From Desulfobacterales bacterium S5133MH16 (GTDB lineage: Bacteria > Desulfobacterota > Desulfobacteria > Desulfobacterales > UBA11574), in NCBI GenBank assembly GCA_001751005.1, contig MAXL01000113.1, positions 1-17,508 on the forward strand: DNA of 17,508 nt, read 5' to 3'. Made by a program: the position numbers and the translations under genes. Positions 7,822 to 15,237 of this stretch are shown here, one piece after another. Position 1 is the stretch's first letter. Each line of letters begins with the position of its first letter. The notes under the pieces were generated by a model. The model saw only the letters and a list, made by a program, of their open reading frames with translations. It made no database searches and was not told the origin of the DNA.

Positions 7822-8601
7822 ATGTCGCATTGTGTGGAGTTTGAAGATAAAAATGTCGAGATGGCTGTCAAAAAAGCCTGTGAAGAACTAAATATACCCC
7901 GAGAAAAGCTTAAACATGATGTTATTTCTTATGGTTCCACCGGCATTTTTGGACTGGTTGGGACTAAGAAAGCACGAATTCGCGTTACATTACCGAAGCC
8001 GTCCCCAAAAGTCGTTTTTGAAACATCAAATAAAGGGCAGCAAAATGAAAATTCGGATGAACAAACTCTAGAAAGTGTGGATTCACAGATAGAAATATCT
8101 CATGATGAAGGTGAGGATCACCGTGTTGCAGTTGATCCAAGGGATCTTGGCCGGGAAGCTTTGCAAAAGATAATCGATTTAATAACAACAGACGCAACAA
8201 TATCGATTGAAAAGCGTTCAAATAGAATTGTTTTTAATGTGCGGGGTGGAAACTCTGCTGTACTTATCGGTAAACACGGGCAAACCCTTGAGGCAATTCA
8301 GTATCTTGTGGAGAAAATTGTCAACAAGAACAGAAAAGGACGGGTCGGTATCCATATAGATGTGGAAGGCTATCTTGAAAAGAGACGAATGAGTCTTCAA
8401 CGGCTGGCTGTGAATATGGCGGAAAAGGTAAAAAGCACCGGAAAACCGGCAGCAATCGGTCAAATGAATGCTCACGATCGAAGAATCGTACATATCGCCT
8501 TGCAGGATGATAACATGGTTAGAACTCAGAGCAAGGGAGAAGGTTTTCTAAAAAAACTTGTCATATTTCCCAAAAAAAATTCTTCCCGGAAGCAAAACTG
8601 A
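7822..8601 (+). CDS. jag: Jag/KhpB-like RNA-binding protein
   Basis: An RNA-binding protein (259 aa) of the SpoIIIJ-associated Jag/KhpB family. A Jag-N domain covers about residues 1-55 (VKKACEELNIP, STGIFGLVGTKKARI). An acidic, low-complexity linker covers 65-105. A type II KH domain spans about 125-195 with the G150-K-H-G153 loop, and an R3H domain about 205-255 with R220-x3-H224 and the terminal TQSKGEGFLKKLVIFP strand. GGAGG (7810-7814) sits 7 nt before the ATG. It lies 16 bp after yidC, the usual position, so it is probably cotranscribed with it. In Gram-positive relatives it binds RNA with KhpA to affect cell shape; the role here is not established. Confidence 0.94.
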   Translation: MSHCVEFEDKNVEMAVKKACEELNIPREKLKHDVISYGSTGIFGLVGTKKARIRVTLPKPSPKVVFETSNKGQQNENSDEQTLESVDSQIEISHDEGEDHRVAVDPRDLGREALQKIIDLITTDATISIEKRSNRIVFNVRGGNSAVLIGKHGQTLEAIQYLVEKIVNKNRKGRVGIHIDVEGYLEKRRMSLQRLAVNMAEKVKSTGKPAAIGQMNAHDRRIVHIALQDDNMVRTQSKGEGFLKKLVIFPKKNSSRKQN

Positions 8602-8661
8602 ATTTTTGGTTAGCTTGTTCTGGAATATTCAGGTTGGAAATGGAAATCCGGCGTATAAAAA

Positions 8662-10077
8662 ATGGACATCGCTACTATCGCTGCTATAGCGACGCCGACC
8701 GGTAGAGGCGGAATCGGGATTATTAAAATTTCAGGTAAAGATGCTTTTTCTATTGCTGCATCTGTTTTTCAAAAATCCGCAGCGCTAACCGATGATTCCA
8801 AGAAAAAAGGCAGACCACCTTTTTCTTCTTTAAAATCCCACCACCTTTATCATGGTCATATAGTGGATAAGGAAAAAGGAAGGGTTCTTGATGAAGTTCT
8901 TCTATCCGTGATGCTGGCTCCGCATACATACACCATGGAGGATGTTGTTGAAATAAACACCCATTCAGGACTTGTTGTATTGACGTCGATTCTTGAATTA
9001 GTTTTAAAAAATGGTGCAAAGCTGGCCGAACCCGGGGAGTTTACAAAAAGAGCTTATCTAAACGGAAGGATTGATCTGACACAGGCTGAAGCGGTTATAG
9101 ATATTATCAATTCAAAAACCGAAAAAGCATTAGAAATAGCAACTTCCCATATAAAAGGCGGTTTAAAAACAAAGATTGAATCCATAAGGAGCGCCTTGCT
9201 AGATATTTTGGTGGAGACAGAGGCCGCCATAGATTTCTTGGATGATGCCGGAGAAATCGTTAATTTGACCAGGACAATCAAGATACTGGAGAAACGGGTT
9301 GTTAATGATTTAAAAGAGCTTATTGAGAAATATGAAAATGCACATGTTTTAAGAGATGGTCTTAAAATGGTTGTTGTCGGAAGGCCCAACGTGGGCAAAT
9401 CGAGCCTTATGAACCGATTGATTCAGGAAGATCGGGCAATTGTCACTCCTATTCCCGGAACGACCAGGGACCTGATCGAAGAAACGTTGAATATCCACGG
9501 GATTCCGGTAATAATTGCAGATACCGCCGGTCTTCATGAAACCGATGATCCGGTTGAAGTCATCGGTATTGAAAAGGCGCAGGAATATATCAGGGATTCT
9601 GATCTGATTCTTTTCATGGTAGATGCCAGTGATCCGCTAACCGATGAAGATTATAACATATATAAAACAATAAGAAACAAGCGGATGATACTTGTGATTA
9701 ACAAGTCGGATCTTGTGGAAGATAATTTTGAACCAGCGGTTCCTGGTTCATGGGGCGAACTGCCGAGGATTAAAATTTCAGCGCTTTACGGAACGGGGCT
9801 GAACGAGCTAAAGGATTTAATCGTAAATCTTTCAATCGGGAAATATGGTCTTGAGGCTAAAAATACAATCATTCCCAACTTAAGGCATAAGATAGCCCTT
9901 GAGCGAAGCTTACGGCTCTGTGTTGCTGCAATGGAAGAAATACGAAAAGAGACATCTTTTGAATTTATCGCCATAGACATCCGGGAGGCCATAGACAGTC
10001 TCGGGGAAATAATCGGTGATACTGCAAAGGAAGATGTCGTCGATCAAATTTTCAGCCGGTTTTGTATCGGAAAATGA
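8662..10077 (+). CDS. mnmE: tRNA uridine-5-carboxymethylaminomethyl modification GTPase MnmE
   Basis: A GTPase (471 aa) that with MnmG modifies U34 of tRNAs reading NNA/NNG codons. The N-terminal formyl-THF-binding domain begins TIAAIATPTGRGGIGII; the helical domain includes the AEPGEFTKRAYLNGRIDLTQAEA segment (given here as a family landmark); the inserted G domain has G1 at 240-247 (GRPNVGKS), G3 DTAG at 287-290 and G4 NKSD at 347-350; the C-terminus is the catalytic CIGK (C468-K471). All key residues are intact. It lies 60 bp after jag with a weak ribosome site. The stop codon is one base from a parS sequence. The common partner genes mnmG and rsmG do not follow here. Confidence 0.96.
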   Translation: MDIATIAAIATPTGRGGIGIIKISGKDAFSIAASVFQKSAALTDDSKKKGRPPFSSLKSHHLYHGHIVDKEKGRVLDEVLLSVMLAPHTYTMEDVVEINTHSGLVVLTSILELVLKNGAKLAEPGEFTKRAYLNGRIDLTQAEAVIDIINSKTEKALEIATSHIKGGLKTKIESIRSALLDILVETEAAIDFLDDAGEIVNLTRTIKILEKRVVNDLKELIEKYENAHVLRDGLKMVVVGRPNVGKSSLMNRLIQEDRAIVTPIPGTTRDLIEETLNIHGIPVIIADTAGLHETDDPVEVIGIEKAQEYIRDSDLILFMVDASDPLTDEDYNIYKTIRNKRMILVINKSDLVEDNFEPAVPGSWGELPRIKISALYGTGLNELKDLIVNLSIGKYGLEAKNTIIPNLRHKIALERSLRLCVAAMEEIRKETSFEFIAIDIREAIDSLGEIIGDTAKEDVVDQIFSRFCIGK

Positions 10078-10093
10078 TGTTTCACGTGAAACA
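10078..10093. other. parS centromere site (ParB-binding)
   Basis: The 16-bp perfect palindrome TGTTTCACGTGAAACA matches the bacterial chromosomal parS consensus (TGTTNCACGTGAAACA) at every position. ParB clamps load at such sites to organise and segregate the origin region; parS sites cluster near oriC in most species. It fills the 32-bp gap between the mnmE stop and the ribosome site of the next gene, so it is unlikely to be coding sequence conserved by chance. parA and parB are not in the window. Confidence 0.9.
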
Positions 10094-10109
10094 AAGTAGG
10101 AGTTAACTT

Positions 10110-10811
10110 ATGAAAATGGATTTTACGCCATATTTTGGAAAATACCAAATAATTGTAAAGCAAGCCGATGAATTGTTTGAAAGAGTACAAAAAGAGCACC
10201 CGGAATGTGTAACATGTAAAATCAAATGTGCAGACTGCTGTCATGCCCTGTTTGATCTCACGCTGATTGAAGCCATCTATATAAATTATCAGTTTAAAAA
10301 AACCATCAAAGGCAAGGAAAAAAACAGGCTTATCGAAAAGGCCAATCGAGCCGATCGAAAAACTCACATGATTAAAAGACAGGCGTATAAAAGTAAAAAG
10401 GCCGGAAAGAACGAGACGGAGATACTTATGGATATTGCCGCCGAACGTGTCATGTGCCCCCTTCTTAATGATAATGAAATGTGTGACCTTTATGAACATA
10501 GGCCGATAACGTGTCGGCTTTATGGAATACCGACGTCCATAGGAGGTCGCAGTCACACCTGTGGGAAATCGGGGTTTGTCGAGGGAAAACCGTATCCGGC
10601 GGTTAATCTGGATGCGATTCAAAAAAAGCTTTATGACATTTCCTATGAATTTGTACGTGAAATAAAAACAAAGTACGTAAAAATGGCAGATATGCTTGTA
10701 CCCTTATCAATGGCCATTCTTACAGATTTTGATGAAGAGTTTCTTGGTATTGCAGACTCGAAAAAAGCCAAAGAAAAACAAGGAAGTGAAAATGAAAAAA
10801 ATCTCGCCTGA
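10110..10811 (+). CDS. YkgJ-family Cys-cluster (putative metal-binding) protein
   Basis: A 233-aa soluble protein with the zinc/iron-chelating Cys pattern of the YkgJ (CxxxCxxC) family. The N-terminal group comprises C33, C36, C40, C43 and C44 (CVTCKIKCADCC), and the second group C116, C125, C135 and C151, including CDLYEHRPITCRLYG, which matches the family's C-x-Y-x-x-R-P-x-x-C-R signature. Between them lies a Lys-rich helical insert (residues 62-105). The C-terminal 30 residues are charged and probably disordered. Metal binding is inferred from the cysteines; no biochemical role is known for this subgroup. AGGAG (10098-10102) lies 7 nt before the ATG, directly after the parS sequence. The following small gene overlaps its 3' end by 20 bp. 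Confidence 0.85.
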   Translation: MKMDFTPYFGKYQIIVKQADELFERVQKEHPECVTCKIKCADCCHALFDLTLIEAIYINYQFKKTIKGKEKNRLIEKANRADRKTHMIKRQAYKSKKAGKNETEILMDIAAERVMCPLLNDNEMCDLYEHRPITCRLYGIPTSIGGRSHTCGKSGFVEGKPYPAVNLDAIQKKLYDISYEFVREIKTKYVKMADMLVPLSMAILTDFDEEFLGIADSKKAKEKQGSENEKNLA

Positions 10812-11139
10812 AGAAGAGGAAAAAAGAAAAACGGCGATTTTCGAAAACATGTCACCGAGGCGCCAGAAACATATCCTTAAAAAAGGATATGAGAATTGGG
10901 ACCCGTTTCAGGAGCCGAAGGATCCTATAGATATAAGAAAAGACAAAACAAAACGAACAACCCAGTCCCTTGTCACGGAGTTTTTACAGACAAAAGATTT
11001 TGAAGAATATAGCAATGCATATGGAAGGGGAGTATTTGAATTATGCCTCGGTCTTATCAATAATGATGACCGGTTCAAGGGGATGTATGAATTCTCAATC
11101 TGGTACCAGGAATTGCTAAAACGAGAAGGGCATGAATGA
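10792..11139 (+). CDS. Small protein of unknown function
   Basis: I do not recognise this 115-aa protein. It is highly charged: residues 1-15 are Glu/Lys-rich (KKISPEEEEKRK), residues 20-33 contain SPRRQKHILKKGYENWDPF, and residues 40-56 are Pro/Asp/Lys-rich. The C-terminal half (57-113) looks like a compact helical domain with aromatic residues (YSNAYGRGVFELCLGLI, MYEFSIWYQELL). There is no signal peptide or membrane segment. The ATG at 10792 is chosen because AGGAAG (10781-10786) precedes it by 5 nt; the frame is open further upstream but overlaps the Cys-cluster gene by 20 bp already. That overlap points to translational coupling and perhaps a joint role. The next gene is convergent, 29 bp away. 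Confidence 0.75.
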   Translation: MKKISPEEEEKRKTAIFENMSPRRQKHILKKGYENWDPFQEPKDPIDIRKDKTKRTTQSLVTEFLQTKDFEEYSNAYGRGVFELCLGLINNDDRFKGMYEFSIWYQELLKREGHE

Positions 11140-11168
11140 CCGGAGTCATGAAGCTCTTTTTAAAACCA

Positions 11169-12299
11169 TCAAAGCCCAACCATAAAACTCCACAAAATAC
11201 CGGCACAGATTGCGGAACCGATAACACCGGAAGAATTGCAGGCCATGGCGTGCATGAGAAGGTAATTTTCGGGGTCCTCGGACTGGCCCACCAGATGAAC
11301 TTCTCGGGCCGAACCGGGAACAGCGGAGACGCCGGCAGCTCCCAAAAGAGGATTTATTTTTTCTTTAAGAACAAGATTCATAATTTTAGCAAAGATGACC
11401 CCCGAAGCGGTTGCTATGCTGAAAGCCACGGCACCAAGCAAGAAAATACACACCGATTTTCCAGTTAAAAAAACATCACCCTGGGTGCTGGCGCCAACGG
11501 TTAGCCCCAAAAGTATTGTCGCTGTATCGATAATAGCCGTGCGAGCTGTCTGGGCCAGTCGGTCGGCTGCGCCGCATTCCTTTAAAAAATTTCCAAAAAA
11601 GAACATTCCCAGAAGCGGTATGGAGGCTGGTGCCAGGAAGCAGCAGAGCAAAACACCTACCGCAGGGAAAATAACGCGTTCTTTCTTGGACACCTCTCTA
11701 AGTTCCGGCATCCGGATCAACCGTTCCTTGCGGGTGGTCAAGAGTCTCATGATGGGAGGCTGGATTACAGGTATCAACGCCATATAGGAATATGCGGCGA
11801 TGGCTATCGGGCCGATCAGATGAGGTGCGAGCTTGGCGGTTAAAAATATGGATGTGGGTCCGTCGGCGCCGCCGATTATCGCGATTGAACCGGCTTCCTT
11901 GGGCAAAAAGCCGAGGGCCAGCGCACCCAGAAGTGTGAAAAATATCCCCATTTGAGCTGCGGCCCCCAAAAGCATGAGCACCGGCCGCGCCAGCAAAGAA
12001 GAAAAATCGGTCATTGCCCCGAGACCCAAAAAAACTATTGAAGGATAGAGGCCTGTAACAACACCGAAATACAGATAGTGTAACACACTGTTGCTTTCAT
12101 ATATTCCAAGTCCAAATCCCTTGAAAAAAGGGACATTTCCCACTAAAATTCCAAACCCGATGGGAATAAGAAGGAGCGGCTCATAATGTTTTGCAGTGCC
12201 TAGATATAAAAACAAAGAGCCGACCACGATCATTATAACATTTCGATAGTCAGCCAGATAAAATCCGGTGTTTGATACAAATTGAAAAAACAACTCCAT
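11169..12299 (-). CDS. Na+-translocating decarboxylase beta subunit (OadB/GcdB/MmdB family)
   Basis: The membrane subunit (376 aa) that couples decarboxylation of a carboxybiotin to Na+ export. It has about 9-11 hydrophobic segments. Family landmarks are visible: GGADGPTSIF at 143-152, whose D146 corresponds to the essential Asp of Klebsiella OadB (D203); LLGLTVGASTQGD; and the conserved NPLLGAAGVSAVPGSAREVH and CNSSGVIGSA stretches near the C-terminus. The substrate (oxaloacetate, methylmalonyl-CoA, glutaconyl-CoA) cannot be told from this subunit. The ATG at 12299 lies 3 bp after the OadG-like stop, with GAAGG just upstream in the end of that gene, so the two are translated together. It is convergent with the small unknown gene. 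Confidence 0.93.
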   Translation of the reverse strand: MELFFQFVSNTGFYLADYRNVIMIVVGSLFLYLGTAKHYEPLLLIPIGFGILVGNVPFFKGFGLGIYESNSVLHYLYFGVVTGLYPSIVFLGLGAMTDFSSLLARPVLMLLGAAAQMGIFFTLLGALALGFLPKEAGSIAIIGGADGPTSIFLTAKLAPHLIGPIAIAAYSYMALIPVIQPPIMRLLTTRKERLIRMPELREVSKKERVIFPAVGVLLCCFLAPASIPLLGMFFFGNFLKECGAADRLAQTARTAIIDTATILLGLTVGASTQGDVFLTGKSVCIFLLGAVAFSIATASGVIFAKIMNLVLKEKINPLLGAAGVSAVPGSAREVHLVGQSEDPENYLLMHAMACNSSGVIGSAICAGILWSFMVGL

Positions 12300-12302
12300 T
12301 AA

Positions 12303-12758
12303 TTAACCTTCAACCTTTTCATTATCATCATTTTCTGTGGGAGGATTCCAGGTAAAAACACCATCGCCATCAGGAATTAATATTTCAGATTCACGCAACG
12401 CTGTAAGTGTAATGTGTGGGTGTGGGAAATCATTTTTTCTTAAAATTTCATAAAGCTCGGAAAGACAAAAGGTTTCACCCAGCGCTTCAACCAACGGTTT
12501 ATAAAGACGGGCAATTTCTCTAATGTCTGCAGGGAATTGTTTGGGTAATGAAAGACCGAGCTTGTCCTCGGGTGGTTCGATATCGGGCCTTTCCAGGTCG
12601 TTTTGAAAATCGACAGGTTTTTTTTCAAAAAGCAACAAAACCTTATGAAGTTGAGAAATTATGAATGACAGCACCACAAGACCGGAAAAAACTATTAGAG
12701 CACCCGCAAAGGCCATGGCCCAGCCGTTGTGAGCGGTTATTGCTTGAAGACCGTACAA
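12303..12758 (-). CDS. OadG-like sodium pump decarboxylase gamma subunit
   Basis: A 151-aa protein with a single N-terminal membrane helix (about residues 13-36, WAMAFAGALIVFSGLVVLSFI), then the family-like SQLHKVLLL and an acidic linker. The soluble C-terminal part (about 75-140) is longer than in minimal OadG (about 80-100 aa) and resembles a small helical domain with LSELYEILRKNDFPHPHITLTALRES. OadG subunits hold the membrane and cytosolic parts of the pump together. The start is TTG at 12758, with GGGG about 7 nt upstream; an in-frame ATG at codon 15 (12716) is an alternative that would begin at the helix. It is immediately followed by the beta subunit. The call rests on topology plus neighbourhood, so it is less certain than the beta subunit. 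Confidence 0.8.
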   Translation of the reverse strand: MYGLQAITAHNGWAMAFAGALIVFSGLVVLSFIISQLHKVLLLFEKKPVDFQNDLERPDIEPPEDKLGLSLPKQFPADIREIARLYKPLVEALGETFCLSELYEILRKNDFPHPHITLTALRESEILIPDGDGVFTWNPPTENDDNEKVEG

Positions 12759-12782
12759 TTTAATTCCCCAGCTTTAGATGTT

Positions 12783-12811
12783 TGGATAAAAAACTAAAAA
12801 AATCTTGACAA
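12783..12811 (-). promoter_or_regulatory. Possible promoter of the oadG-oadB pair
   Basis: On the minus strand TTGTCA (12811-12806) and TATCCA (12788-12783) are separated by 17 bp, about 25 bp before the gamma-subunit start. The -35 matches the sigma70 consensus at 5 of 6, the -10 at only 3 of 6. A perfect TATAAT further upstream has no good -35. Weak, position-based call. Confidence 0.28.
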
Positions 12812-12875
12812 GAAAACAGAATGTCTTTTTCGATCATACATTATAAAAAATGTCAACAATAAAGAACGGCGTTCT

Positions 12876-12960
12876 CAGGGCAAACGCATTTGAATCCCAA
12901 TACAGGGAGAACGCTCCACGCCTTCGCTACGCTGCACCGAAATCAAATGCGTTTACCCTG
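12876..12960 (+). mobile_element. 85-bp MITE-like element, copy 2, at the 3' end of the MFS gene
   Basis: The same 85-bp element as at 4944, with terminal arms CAGGGCAAACGCATTTGA and TCAAATGCGTTTACCCTG that pair over 18 bp except for one C-A mismatch at position 6. It is flanked by ACGGCGTTCT (12866-12875) and ACGGCGTCT (12961-12969), a near-exact duplication differing by one T. It differs from copy 3 at only 2 of 83 shared positions. Its right end supplies the last five codons and the TGA stop of the MFS gene on the opposite strand. It has no coding capacity. Confidence 0.8.
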
Positions 12961-14112
12961 ACGGCGTCTATCTATAACCTGAGAGCTTTTTAGGAGCACG
13001 CCCCCGCTAAGAGCAATGAGGCTGCTTATCATAAACAGTTTAAACAAACCCATGGTTTCAAACAGATAGCCGTTAATAAAAAATCCAACCATTAAGCCAA
13101 GCCCATAAGTTGTCGCATTATTTACTGCCTGCCCCAGCGTCTTGGTCTCATCAGGCGTTAATGAATCAATATATAAAATACTGGCCACATGAAACGTTCC
13201 GTAAGTAAGCGCATGAAAAAGCTGTAAAAGCAGGAGTGCCGCCGGGGATACGGCAAAAAAGAGCCCAAACCATCTTAACGCCGCCATCATGAATGAAAAG
13301 ACCAGAACATTATCCAGGGAAAAGCGTTTGAATATGCTGTCTGATTTTATCATGACCAGAATTTCGGCAATCGATGCCAGGGCCCATGAAATTCCGATAA
13401 ACGTATTACCGTATCCCAGGTTTTCAAGATGAATGGAGTAGAACCCATAATAGGTTCCATGACTCACCAGCATTAAAAATGCACAGAACAAAAAAACAAT
13501 AAAACGCGGTTTTAGAAGAACTTTGACATTTACGGAAAAAGAGGTCTGTTTTTTAATCTGAATATCGGGAATTTTGGTGGAAATGACAGCCTGTGCAATA
13601 GACACGGCAAAAATGAGCACAAGAATTATTTCAATGGAATAAAGATCTATTATCCCGCCCAACACGATGACCGTGGTGATAAAAGCTATAGTACCCCATG
13701 CTCTTAATTTCCCATAACTCTTCTTCTCTGTACCCAATACATCCATGGTAAAGGCTTCCAGAAAGGAAATAATCGGGGAATAAAATATGCCGTAGAAGGC
13801 AGTGATAACAAGCATCGGCCAAAAATCTGTGGTATAGAAATAAAAAACCCAAATTGCGGTACTGATGAAATTACATGATATATATATCGGTCTTCTGATT
13901 TTAAAGCGGTCTGCCAAAGCTCCCCAGACAAGTGGAAATAAAACCAATGCCACCGACCGTATCGCCGACAGAACGCCTATCTGAAAACCACTGAACTTGA
14001 GATGATAGCAGTATAAATTAAAATAGGGCAAAAAAATGCCCATCACACTAAAGTATAAAAAATACTGGGAACCGATAATAATTTTAAATGAATTTCTGAA
14101 ATCTTTATCCAT
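12943..14112 (-). CDS. MFS transporter (MFS_1-like/nucleoside-H+ symporter type)
   Basis: A 389-aa inner-membrane transporter with about 12 hydrophobic segments. The loop between segments 2 and 3 has the MFS signature form WGALADRFKIRRPIY (about residues 63-77), and the layout fits the MFS_1-like/HcaT/LacY-NupG side of the superfamily. The substrate is not predictable. The last five residues (QGKRI, 385-389) and the stop codon are encoded inside copy 2 of the 85-bp element, so the original C-terminus was probably different; all transmembrane segments are upstream of the insertion, so it may still work. The start is ATG at 14112, with no clear ribosome site. It is divergent from era across a 216-bp gap and runs in the same direction as the decarboxylase genes. 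Confidence 0.88.
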   Translation of the reverse strand: MDKDFRNSFKIIIGSQYFLYFSVMGIFLPYFNLYCYHLKFSGFQIGVLSAIRSVALVLFPLVWGALADRFKIRRPIYISCNFISTAIWVFYFYTTDFWPMLVITAFYGIFYSPIISFLEAFTMDVLGTEKKSYGKLRAWGTIAFITTVIVLGGIIDLYSIEIILVLIFAVSIAQAVISTKIPDIQIKKQTSFSVNVKVLLKPRFIVFLFCAFLMLVSHGTYYGFYSIHLENLGYGNTFIGISWALASIAEILVMIKSDSIFKRFSLDNVLVFSFMMAALRWFGLFFAVSPAALLLLQLFHALTYGTFHVASILYIDSLTPDETKTLGQAVNNATTYGLGLMVGFFINGYLFETMGLFKLFMISSLIALSGGVLLKSSQVIDRRRQGKRI

Positions 14113-14328
14113 GTGTATTTAATACGGCATTTATAGACAAAAAACAATTTTTTTTGATTGCCTGTAACGCATTAACTTACCTTTACAAACAAATGGCAAG
14201 ATGGTAGTTTAACGTAAATCCCCTATCGGCGGAATCTTACAGGTCTAACTGTTTCATGGGCACAAAATTTTAAAATATACGGGTAGTTTTCATAAGAATT
14301 AATTCAAGTTTTGGGTGAAAGGTATAAC

Positions 14329-15237
14329 ATGGCAGATACAGAGGATAAGTTTGTTGATTTTAAATCCGGGTTTGTAGCCATTGTGGGGGCGCCCAATGTG
14401 GGCAAATCCACGCTTTTAAACCAGATGCTGGGCGAAAAAATTTCCATTACCTCAAAAAAACCGCAGACCACCCGCAACCGTATCCTCGGTGTTTTACACA
14501 GACCGGGTTCACAACTTGTCTTCATCGATACCCCGGGGATTCATAAAGCAAAACGCCCTTTGAACATCAGGATTGTGGAAACAGCGCTTTCAGCTTTAGG
14601 AAACGTGGATATTATCCTTGTTATGGTTGATGTGGCAAATCCGGATCCGGATTCGGAAGCTTTGCTGGTAAAAAAACTCGAAAAAATAAAACAGCCGGTT
14701 GTTCTTGCCCTTAACAAAACAGATCTTGTCAAAAAACCGGCACTCCTCTCAATCATAGATAAATGGGCAAAGGCGTACTCATTTGAAGCCATCATTCCGG
14801 TATCCGCCATACTTGGTGCCGAGATTGAAGATCTGATTGACATCATGGAGGTGCTGCTGCCCAAAGGCCCGCCCTTTTTTCCCGAAGACACCCTGACCGA
14901 TATGCCGGAACGTTTTATTGCCGCTGAAATGATCCGTGAACAGGTTTTCCGCTTAACCGGCCAGGAGATACCTTATTCCACCGCCGTAACCATAGATTCA
15001 TTTTCCGAAGAGAAAAAAGGAAAGCTTGTAAAAATTCATGCAACCATTCATGTTGAGCGGACGTCACAAAAAGGGATGATCATCGGCAAAAACGGGAGCA
15101 AGCTGAAAATGATCGGCACGGAAGCAAGAAAAGAAATAGAACGGATGGTGGGGACCAAGGTCTTTCTCGAGCTCTTTGTCCGGGTACATAAAAACTGGGG
15201 AAAAGATACCAAATCACTTAGAAAATTCGGCTACTGA
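14329..15237 (+). CDS. era: Ribosome-assembly GTPase Era
   Basis: An essential GTPase (302 aa) that binds the 3' end of 16S rRNA during 30S maturation. The G domain has G1 GAPNVGKST (20-28), a G2 region QTTRNRI (46-52), G3 DTPG (67-70) followed by IHKAKRPLN, and G4 NKTD (129-132). The C-terminal type II KH domain has G253-K-N-G256 and ends with the Era-typical LFVRVHKNWGKD. The start ATG at 14329 is preferred over a TTG 18 nt earlier because GAAAGG (14317-14322) lies 6 nt before it. Its stop codon shares one base with the start of the next gene (TGATG), indicating coupling. The 216-bp gap upstream holds no recognised feature beyond AT-rich sequence where promoters for both divergent genes must lie. 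Confidence 0.96.
   Translation: MADTEDKFVDFKSGFVAIVGAPNVGKSTLLNQMLGEKISITSKKPQTTRNRILGVLHRPGSQLVFIDTPGIHKAKRPLNIRIVETALSALGNVDIILVMVDVANPDPDSEALLVKKLEKIKQPVVLALNKTDLVKKPALLSIIDKWAKAYSFEAIIPVSAILGAEIEDLIDIMEVLLPKGPPFFPEDTLTDMPERFIAAEMIREQVFRLTGQEIPYSTAVTIDSFSEEKKGKLVKIHATIHVERTSQKGMIIGKNGSKLKMIGTEARKEIERMVGTKVFLELFVRVHKNWGKDTKSLRKFGY

Noticed and set aside
11136..11161. Hairpin ATGAC-CGGA-GTCAT followed by a short T run between convergent genes
   Set aside because: The stem has only 5 pairs and the T run starts 7 nt after it, so a factor-independent terminator is not convincing.
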